64,000 nucleotides of DNA from Ottelia alismoides (Eukaryota > Streptophyta > Magnoliopsida > Alismatales > Hydrocharitaceae). Below are positions 45,027-53,846 of this stretch, piece by piece. A program made the translations under genes and the position numbers. The notes under the pieces were generated by a model, which searched no databases, was not told the origin of the DNA, and saw only the letters and a program-made list of their open reading frames with translations. Where the stretch lies: positions 496,001 to 560,000 of the forward strand of contig JAZKJV010000091.1 of the NCBI GenBank assembly GCA_037367405.1. Reading direction: 5' to 3'. The stretch's first letter is position 1; each line of letters begins with the position of its first letter.

Positions 45027-45226
45027 TTATGAATCACAAAATAGACACAGGCCAAAAACATATGTGGAAATCCCCCCCACCCCCATTTATTTGTATTATT
45101 ATTTTTCTCTTGATCTTCATGTGGTCAGATATGGATCGACGTGTTGCTATGGATCGATGTGTTGCATGTACTATATATGTACATGCTACAGTTCTCATAA
45201 TAAGTAGTGTAATGAGAGAGGATCAT

Positions 45227-45549
45227 CTGTTGTTGCACAAGATGTGATGTAATGTCTTTTATTTTTTTTGCGAATGATTTCAAAATCTAATCTTATAGTT
45301 TGAATCTTCGATCAATGCTCTATATACTCTCCAAATCCCGCTCCAATACGAGTTTATTTGCTATTTGGTCAAGAAATAAGCAACTTAAATTCATTTAAAA
45401 AAATACCGATCTTTAAACCATTAAGATAAATAGCAAATGATCTTAGTTTGGAGTGAAATTTGAGGGATATATAGAGCATTAATCTAAATATAAGGTCGGT
45501 TTTCAGGATCGAATTTGCAAAAAAAAAAGACATTACAACACCTCTGTTA
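45227..45549. repeat. Foldback element, family F1
   Basis: The arms pair from GATGTAATGTCTTTTATTTT (left) with AAAAAAAAGACATTACAACA (right), through CAATGCTCTATATA and TATTTGCTATTT to a centre near 45400. The same element type recurs at 46868-47481. Confidence 0.6.
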
Positions 45550-45823
45550 TTACAACAGAGGATCCTCTCTGCAATGTAATAGGAAACATGCATTAGTATT
45601 TCTAGAGCGGATCCTCTGTTGTTACAGCAACCTGCTAAAACGCAAGGGAGCCGCTCGATGGGGATCAAACGTCGCTCAAAACAGACCGGAGATGGCTGGT
45701 GCGCATCATGATTCTCATCGAACGGCTCTCCTACGTTACAGCAGATGTTGTAATAGTAGAGGATCCGCTCTAGTACTAATACATGTTTTCTATTACATTG
45801 CAGAGATGATCCTCTGATGTAAC
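45550..45823. repeat. Foldback element, family F2
   Basis: TTACAACAGAGGATCCTCTC at the left is mirrored by GATGATCCTCTGATGTAAC at the right. Pairing continues through CATGCATTAGTA, AGAGCGGATCCTCT and GAGCCGCTCGATGGGGATCA to a short centre. Arms are about 130 bp. No coding content. Confidence 0.65.
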
Positions 45824-46334
45824 TAGAGTTATGCTGTAACTAGAGTTACAACATACGTGTTCTAACGAGACATACGTGGTTACATGTCTCACACTATTTA
45901 TATCGAACAAATTAGGCTTACGTATAAAGCAGATATTGGCATACATATTCTGTTATTGATCAGCTGTCCAGTTGAAAATTTGACACCATTTCCAAGCGGT
46001 TGAAGATATTTAAAGTTAAATATGTTTTCCCAACAGTCATGGTAAGATCTACCTTAAAATTTATATATACGTATCCATTTCCCGTCAGATTCTAGACGTG
46101 TTCACATGAACCTGAACTGGACTAGTTGAAATATATGATCTGTATATGGTTGTCAGTAGAGAAGACCAACTCGTTTCTTCTCATTTCAATGTTGAAGGTA
46201 TTGCCACAATCCCGAATCCCATGGTTTTCATAAAAAACTCAAAATATTCTATGGTACAAAAATAGAAAGAACACACAGTAATTGGCAGGAGAAGAGAGGA
46301 GATTCTACATTGGCCGATCCCTCATATATACAGA

Positions 46335-46580
46335 TCACTTGTTGGGACCCCACCAGATGAGCTGAATGGCCTTCTCCACTCTGTCAGCCTCCCTCTTGGC
46401 CTTATGCCTATTCGTCTCCTCGCACACTTCCGCGCATCTCCTCGTCGTCGCGGTCATCGTCGTCGTACTGGAAAGCTTCCTCTCTTGGCCGTGCTTCGCA
46501 AGCTGCTTCGTCGTGGCGGCGACGCCCTTGTGCACGGCCCTGAAGGTGGCCTCCCGGCTGCAATCCGCTGCATTGCACAT
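46335..46580 (-). CDS. Small basic protein resembling wound-induced DUF3774/WIP family
   Basis: A GC-rich 81-codon frame in an AT-rich, MITE-filled setting. From ATG at 46580 it reads MCNAADCSREATFRAVHKGV, then a Lys/Arg/Thr-rich middle (QLAKHGQERKLSSTTTMTAT) and ends AIQLIWWGPNK before TGA (46337-46335). DUF3774 wound-responsive proteins are 80-100 residues, basic, with a KKLSS-like middle and a terminal ...CWGPN; the end here is WWGPN plus one lysine. A TATA-like GTATTTAAACC lies about 100 bp upstream. WIP genes often occur in clusters, which would fit the duplicated block next to it. The N-terminus differs from typical members, so the family call is tentative. Confidence 0.5.
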   Translation of the reverse strand: MCNAADCSREATFRAVHKGVAATTKQLAKHGQERKLSSTTTMTATTRRCAEVCEETNRHKAKREADRVEKAIQLIWWGPNK

Positions 46581-46674
46581 ATCTGCAGTACTCCTCTATT
46601 TTCTACGTGCTTGAGATGTGTGTGTTTGTCCTCTCTTCCTCTCTCTTCCTAAGTTTGAAATAGGGTGTGAGGTT

Positions 46675-46685
46675 GGTTTAAATAC
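46675..46685 (-). promoter_or_regulatory. TATA-like box for the 46335-46580 gene
   Basis: The minus strand reads GTATTTAAACC, 95-105 bp before the ATG, with a pyrimidine/purine-mixed leader (GGAAGAGAGAGG) between. Confidence 0.4.
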
Positions 46686-46867
46686 GGGGAGGTGAGAAAA
46701 TAGATGGGCTGTGGCTACTTGTTCGGCCGACCACTGGTTTCCTTCAGCCCACAAGCTTTCAATGAATCCGTCAACATAATTTAATTTTTTTTGCATTATG
46801 TCCCCTAAGATCCTGTCCAGTTACACGACAGGACTAGAATATTCTGTTGTAACGAGAGTTACATCAG

Positions 46868-47481
46868 ATCTGATATTGTAATTCTTTTTATTTTATTTTT
46901 TGCGATCTCCATTTCAAAATCCAATCTTATGGGCTTGTTTGGTTGCTGGTGTATATCATTGTACACCAACATATCCTTAGCTCCAACTCTCCCAATATGA
47001 TTATGGATTGGGATTACTTGTATTGACCATGCAATTTCTTTGATATAATATTTTTTATTATGTTCAAATAAAATGGTTAACATGCAAAACATATTATAAT
47101 AATTTAAAAAGTTAATATAAAACATAATCAATGTTACATCGCATCACAATTATCATTCCAACCCTCCCAACCCTCCATACAGGTACTATTCTCAGAGGGA
47201 TACCCCAAGCCAACCCAACCCAGTTACCAAACATGCCCTATAGATTGAATCTTAGATCATTGCTTTACATATCTTCCAAAATCCTACTCAAATCCGAACT
47301 TATTTGCTATTTTATCATAATGGTCAAAGATTCGGTCAAAATATAATCAACTTAAATTCTATTTAAAGATTATACGGGCATTTAACCTTTAAGATAAAAT
47401 ATCAAATAAACTTGGATTTGAGCGAAGTTCATAGGATACGTGGAGCATTGATCTACTATTCAATCTATAAGGTTGATTTTG
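46868..47481. repeat. Foldback element, family F1, with a nested MITE
   Basis: Left arm GTAATTCTTTTTATTTTA...CCAATCTTA and right arm ...CAATCTATAAGGTTGATTTTG correspond to the arms at 45227-45549. The core TATTTGCTATTTTATCATAATGG matches its centre. The right end is cut by the DNA transposon that starts at 47482. Confidence 0.5.
46931..47238. mobile_element. 308-bp MITE nested in the foldback
   Basis: Ends GGGCTTGTTTGGTTGCTGG and, reverse complemented, GGGCATGTTTGGTAACTGG form a 19-bp terminal inverted repeat. TAT flanks both sides (46928-46930 and 47239-47241). Tourist-like (PIF/Harbinger) by end sequence. Confidence 0.7.
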
Positions 47482-47993
47482 TCAATTACCTCTACGACCT
47501 TTGAAATAAGGTATTTCTTGTCTCAACCCCGTAAACTTGCTAGCCCTTACCCAACAGACCATGTGGTTAACCCCCGCCCATTTGCCCGTTAAAACTAACC
47601 GGATTCCGTGAATTTATTTTTCATAATACCCATTTTGTTTCTTAAAATTACAAAAAATACCCCTTCTCCCTCACTCCAGGCTTCCTCCACGAATCACCCC
47701 TGCTGCGTGTCCTCTCCACCCTTGCAGAGCCGCCTGAAGCCCACGGCTGCGCCGCCACTGCGCGAGCCCGCCACACCGACCACGACCGACCTTCCAGAAC
47801 CGCCCACCTGGGCATGTGTCGCCCAGGCATCCGCCACCTCTAGCCCGCAATAGGGGTGGCACCCTTCGCCTGCCGGCTGCGCATCCTCTCCGTCCTTGCA
47901 GATCCGCCCGGCTCGCGGACCTCGCGGCGGAGCCCGACCTCCCCTCCGCCCCTGCACAAACCTCCTTCCTAAGCTCGCCTCCGCCCGACCTCC

Positions 47994-50900
47994 TGATAAC
48001 ACCAAAAACCCTCAAGACCCGGGTGAAGGTAATAAGACAAGGGTCGTTGCGACCCGGATCTCAGAGGAAAGGTGTATCAAGAAAAATATCGAACCGCGAA
48101 AGAAATCAGAGATCGAAACACGAAGTGCGGTCCTAGCTATGAGATTAACCTGGTATAGCTCCCAGGGTCGAACACAAGGAGCACGGGTTGGCCTAGGGCC
48201 TACGAAGTAGTAAAAAGAAGATAAAATAAAAGAAAAGTATTTTTTTAGTGGTTTTTAAGAATTTTTATATTTTTTAGGATTTTAGAATATAAAGAAAATA
48301 AAAGAAGGCAAAATCAAGCACACTTGATCAATTTATTTAACACACCAAAAATCAAGCAAAAATTAAAGAAAAATGGTTTTTAGGTTTTTTAGGTTTTTAA
48401 GTGTTTTTGGTTAATTTTTGAGATTTTTCTAATGTGTATTTTATTTTCTAAAAATCAAACAGTGCTAAAAAGAAAGGGTACTGTCCAGCAAGGCCCAAAA
48501 CCCAAAGATAAAATATCTAAGGATCTCAGAGGGCCCTGGAGGTAATTTTCCTGTATTTTAGAGAAAATAAGGAAAATTTGGGCACCAAAATTATTGTTTT
48601 TGGATTTTTAGATTATTTATTATAATTTTTATGAGTTTTTAAGTGTTTTTAGATTTTTAGGGTTTTTAAGTGATGAAAAATAGCCAAAATTGGCTAGAAA
48701 ATCAAACAACAACCAAAGAACAGTAGCTAATTTTTTTTAGAATTTTTGGGGGTGATTTTATATTTTTTTGGGATTTTTAAACCTAGACAGTAGCTAAAAA
48801 GAAGGTTTTTGAATTTTTAAAAATACTAAATAAAATCCAAAATGTCCTCAAAAATCCGTAAAATTCCTACACCATGGCAGGAGCCATGTGTCAAAATCTC
48901 ATTGGATTTGGAGGTGATTTGATATGTTATTCAAAAATAACAAAAGCAACAGGGCACAGGGACCTTTCTGCAATTAATATAAAGTTCTGGGTCCCTGGAA
49001 TAACACCCCTAGAAAGTAGAGGTATAGGAGTGCAAATAACCCTCCAGGCCACGCACGATACGCGTGACTCAGGCCTGGAAGGACTAAATTGCAATTCCTA
49101 TTTTTAAAAATATGAAACGTAACAGGGCAAAAACGCAGGGCCAAAGATGCAAAAACACCAAATAATCACGTGTCGATGCACGTGTCCACAACAGGCAGGG
49201 GCATAAATGCAATTTTCATAAACTAGAAGGTCCACAGTGCAAATTTCACAAAAATAAAAGAACTAAACTACTTATTTACAGGATTAAAAACTAAATGCAT
49301 AAAGTAAAGGGGCCTACAGATAATTTACCCCTTTATTAATGTCGAGGGACGGATGCGCGACGCGTGGCGGATTGGATGGACGTGATGGCGCGCCGCAAAC
49401 CCAAAGGACCCCTCGGCGCGATCCGACGGCTGGTGTGTGTCCACGTGGATGATCGGACGAAGGAGCTGCGACGTGAGTCTTCGAAGAGAACCGGGCTCGG
49501 ATCGGATGGACGAGGTGCAGCCACGTGCTAGATCGGAAGGCTGAGGGGCGTCGTGCCTTAACCTCATCGCTCAACGGTGCAGATCGACCCCAGGGAGATC
49601 CGATGGTGAGGGCTGCCCCGTGGATACACGGTCGAGATCTAAACTGGGGCAGCGGGGTCGATCGGACGGTGGACGAAGGACCTGGAGGAACTGGCGGCCG
49701 GCGAAGTTCGCCGGCCCTCTGCGTGTGCTAGAGTCCTCGTCCGGTGCTCAGGAGATGCTAGAAAGATTCGCCATGAAGGTCCGCACCTGATGCACTGCTC
49801 CGATGGAGGCGAGGAACTCAGGAGAGCTCCGGCGACGTCGAAGAACGGGAGCTACTGTGCTCTGAAGCTCCGACCTCCAGATGAGGTCGATGGACCTGAA
49901 GACCTGCACAGAAAGAAAGAGGGGTCGAGGGCAAACTGCCTCGACCCGTCAGAGCGGGCGGAAAGTGAACGGTGAGGCGGAGTGGAGGGTCTCCGGCGAG
50001 CGGCAGAGGGAGGAGACCCGTAACCCTGCTCCGGGACGAGCCAGGGGGAATGGAGGGGCGGAGCAGGTGGCGAGGAGTTAGACGAAGGTGGTGGGCTGGT
50101 CGGATGGTCAAATGCGTGGACGGAGACGACTGGCGGAGGCGGCGGAGCTACACTACCGGAAATGGAAAAATCTAACGCTACGCTAATCTACGGCCTAACT
50201 AAGTTACCTGATGGCTGCTGTCGACTGGGCTGGAGCCAAGGAGGCTCCCGGTCGTTGCCTCAAGGGGTCGTCGAGCTCCCCGAGGCTCAGGCGCGCTCGC
50301 GGCTGCGCACGGCGGCGATTACCACCGGATCAATGGAATCCGTCCAACTCAGGCCTCGCTTCCACTCCAAAACACTCGCCTGTCACTCGGGTGGTCTGGA
50401 GGAGCTCCTTGGCGGCGAGCAGGGGTCCAGAGATGGCGTGATTAGGTCGCCGGAGACGACACTAAATAGTGTGGGAGGTCCGAGAAGGAAGAGGTCGGGC
50501 GGGCAGCACGGATCTCGGATCCTCCAAACCCACCCCGGGCGAGGATCCTGGATGATCGAAGAGCAATCGGAGCCCGGGGTTTGGGTAGATGGCGGCCGGG
50601 TTAGGCGGGTGGAAAATGGTGAAGTCGGGTCGGGCGCAACATACCCGGCTCTGGTGGTCCTGGGGGGAGAGTTGACCGGGGGTCAACAATCCCCCGTGGA
50701 CCAATCAGAGCCCGCCTAGCTATAAACTTTTATTTGATTTTTTTGGGCCTTTAAATGGCCGAATTTTCAAAAACTTAAAACACAAAATATTTTTATTTTA
50801 TTTTTTTCTATTTTTTTGTGATTTTTAATTAATTTTTGGAAATAAAAATAAGGTATTTACAATATATAGCTATACATAGGTATATATACAATATAGGATT

Positions 50901-51644
50901 TTTTATTTTGATTTTCAATGAGTTATTTTTATACATTTTTATTCCCATTTTATATTTTATTTATTTATAGGATAAAATGAGGAATAAAAGGCTATTTTTA
51001 TTTTATTTTTATTAATTATATACATAGGTGAAATAAATAGTTATTTACAACTATATACATGGTATATATATACAATATATTTTTGTATTTTAATTTTGTA
51101 ATTTTTTATTTGATTTTTGTTTTGTTTCTTTTTATTTATTTTATTTACAATATATACAATAGAATATTTACAAAAAGTTTTGAAAATAAATAAATTTATT
51201 TACAAGGTTAAGAAAGGGTGATCTATGTACATGGTGAAGGGGTGTTTTTGGGTCTTTTTGATTTTTAATTTTTTTATGTTTTTAATAGCTTTTAATTATG
51301 TACAAATATTTACAACATATTTTTGGGTGAGGAAAATATATAATTTATTTATTTACACAAATATGTACACATGAGCCCCTATCTCCCTCTACTTGGCTTT
51401 TATGCGGTCAGGCCCATGCTGAGCCCTCCCTTGGGTTAGGTTGCTCAATATTTATTCTAAATATTTCCCTCTTTTTCTTTTTCATCTTTATTCTTTTATT
51501 TTTGCACAAAAACATGCTAATTATCTATATTTACAAACATGCATGCTTTTGCTAATTGACCCTATTTACACATATCTACATGCATTTGCATAGGTTTTTG
51601 TAGCTAAAATATAAGAATAAAGAGTGATGAATGGGTATTCATCA
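47994..51644 (-). repeat. 3' LTR of the gag-only element
   Basis: AT-rich outer parts surround a GC-rich core (about 49325-50720). By eye it is almost identical to the other LTR except in its first about 150 bp (the U5 end), where differences cluster. A TTGAC-type palindrome lies at 50671-50687. Frames such as 50162-50719 are compositional and occur in both LTRs. Confidence 0.92.
50671..50687. promoter_or_regulatory. TTGAC palindrome in LTR
   Basis: GTTGACC and GGTCAAC face each other across 3 bp (two W-box cores, inverted). The minus-strand CCAAT-type TGATTGGTCCACG lies just upstream. It is conserved at 60216-60232 and, with G-box flank, in the solo LTR at 14602. Confidence 0.45.
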
Positions 51645-51654
51645 CCCCCCTATA
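51645..51654 (-). other. Polypurine tract of the gag-only element
   Basis: The minus strand reads TATAGGGGGG directly before the LTR start TGATGAATACC. The same TATAGGGGG string recurs in the hairpin array at 53252-53697. Confidence 0.8.
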
Positions 51655-53250
51655 CTGTACTTTGCTAGTCCCTTAGCAAACACTTATTTGAAAAAGAAGT
51701 GAAAAAGAAAGAAAAAGAAAAAGAAAAAGAGAATGTACATGGATCAAGGTTGATTATTAAACTTGCCTTCATTAAATTGAGGTATGGAGCTTAATCAGAT
51801 CTTTGGATTATTAATGTGTCGGAACCTTATTTGGACTTAAGCTTAAAACCTAACAGCCTCTAAGTTCCACCAATCTATAATCAAGACTCCTCAATGCTCC
51901 AGATCAGAACAAGTCATCAATCACAAACCCTGAAGACCATGAATCTTTTCTTGTCCTGTGAAAGTGAGGTCTAAGCTCTCCACCTCAGAAATGGCAACTT
52001 GACAACCCTCCCCAACAAGGTAACTCTATGACCTCAATCTGGCCACTCTTTCCTCGAGGAGCGGGGTATTCCCTTCTAAGTTCAAGTACAACCGGCTCAA
52101 GAAGAGGGGGAAGAAGAGAATGGGTCAAGGCCAGTGTAGCCAAGTACCCTTGGGAGCTTGACCAGTGTAGCCAAGTCTCCCTGCTGCAAGCTACAACAGG
52201 TGGATCATGAAACCAAGCTTTGCTTATTGCACTTATATACATACTCCGGTGGGATTATCATTTTCTCTCAGACCCACCACTTTTTTGGAGTTCTTTTCTT
52301 TTTGCATATTTTTTTTTCGAGTGCATCTATACAACATGTACATGTGCAGCATATATACAAGGAGTTTTTCCTCTTGAGCCAGTAGACTATCCCTCTTTTG
52401 AAGCTTTATTGCAACCCACAACTCCCGTCGTTAGACTTCATGGCAACCAGACCAAGTTGAGACGCACTTCCTTCACTAAATGAAGAAGAGAGGTTCCGCC
52501 TAGAAGTACTACCCTCATATGCTACCCCAAGCCAAGGAAGACTGCTTCCTCACCACCTCATCCGTAGAGAGCTCGGTGCATAGTGCGGTTGTCCAAGTAA
52601 AGCCATAATCTATATGAGTCATGTGTTGTTGTTAAGTGCTCTACTTAGGCTCATTGAGATGACATGTGATCATAGCCTAGTGGACTCAAAGAATTAAGTC
52701 ACCATGGACCTGAAAAGTCTTAAACCTAAGCCCTATAAGGTTCCTCTTAGAAATTAGGTGGATTAAGATCTTAATCAAGCTCCATTTCTCAATTTGATTC
52801 CAGGCTTAGTTTAAATGTCAACTATCATCCAGAAAACTATATACATATGTACAAAAAGATGCTTATTTACACAAATTTTACAATCATGCAAAATTTTTTG
52901 AAAAATGTTTTGAAATCATGAATGATGATGCATGAAGTGCAAGTTTTGCAAAAAGATATTTACACACATTTACACAAGATTTTTGCAAACTTTTGATTTT
53001 CAAAACATTTTGGAAAAATTTTGTACTATATACATAATTTTGATACAGAAAATATTTACACAATTTTTACACAAAAGATTTTTGAAATCATTTTTACAAA
53101 AATAATTTGTACACTAGCTATGTATGTGCAAATAAAAGAAGATTATGTACATGAAAATTTTTAATTTTTGTGGTTTTTAGCCATTTTTATTTATTAACAC
53201 ACTCACACAAAGTACGAGTTATGGCTAAAGTATATATGAAATATATACAC
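51655..53250 (-). other. Non-coding 3' region of the gag-only element
   Basis: Between the gag stop and the 3' LTR, no pol motif in any frame. Short frames (52028-52483 and their opposites) have no family likeness. AAAGAAAAAGAAAAAGA low-complexity lies at 51700-51730. Confidence 0.6.
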
Positions 53251-53251
53251 A

Positions 53252-53697
53252 CCCCCCTATACTTAGCTCGAACGATGTCCTCAGAGTCAAGAGCGATGAA
53301 GAAGACATAACTCATGCTATGTATAGGGAAGTGAAAAGGAAGGCTATACAAAAGGAGAATAAGAAGTCAAGAGGGACTCGGGTCTTCCCCCTATACTTAG
53401 GATCAAGTAATCCTAAGTATAGCAGGCTGTACACGAAGGAAAAACCGAGTGGAGAATGTACAGGGTCTACCCCCCCTATACTTAGGGTGAAATGCCCCTA
53501 AGTATAGGCAGCAAAACATGGGTAGAAAGACATGAAGAAAATGACGAATATATACAAGAAGGAGGATCATCACTCCCCCTATACTTAAGGTGAAGAACCT
53601 TAAGTATAGGCAACAACAGAAGTGATGGAACAGAACGAAGAACAACCCGGTGTCTTCACCCCCCTATACTTAGGATGAGCAATATCCTAAGTATAGC
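53252..53697 (-). repeat. Array of hairpins each ending in a polypurine-tract copy
   Basis: On the minus strand, units at 53697-53659, 53610-53575, 53508-53470 and 53422-53387 each read CTATACTTAGG (or CTATACTTAAGG), a 5-9 nt loop, CCTAAGTATAG, then GGGG-GGG. A fifth, weaker unit ends at 53252. Unit spacing is 83-105 bp. Stem sequences covary: TTAGGAT/ATCCTAA, TTAAGG/CCTTAA and TTAGGG/CCCTAA. The TATAGGGGG half equals the true polypurine tract at 51654-51645. Confidence 0.85.
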
Positions 53698-53846
53698 AAA
53701 GATAATCCTAAGCGAGACCTGGGGTGAAAACAAGAACGGAAGAAAGAAGGATCAGAATAAGACGAAACACGTATATACAAAAGAGTACAATGTTGAGGTG
53801 CCTCTCAACAAGCGCTAGATTTTACGCCCCTAGCTGGGCGCAAAGG

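Larger units (their letters stand above)
44340..46090. repeat. Segmental duplication, copy 2 (expanded by MITEs)
   Basis: The left marker GAGCCCATAGATACAT is at 44392 and the right marker GAAGATATTTAAAGTTAAATATG at 46002. The difference from copy 1 is largely accounted for by a Tourist-like MITE (44661-45026) and two foldbacks (45227-45823). The right edge ends about 250 bp from the small gene at 46335. Confidence 0.45.

Noticed and set aside
50162..50719. 185-codon + strand frame, repeated at 59707-60270 (187 codons)
   Set aside because: It is in the GC-rich LTR core and antisense to the element. Its presence in both places follows from LTR identity, and frames are open on both strands because of composition. 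No domain likeness.
53252..53697. CRISPR-like array
   Set aside because: Regular repeats with spacers, but units are hairpins with polypurine copies inside a plant retroelement, variable in sequence and spacing, with no cas genes.
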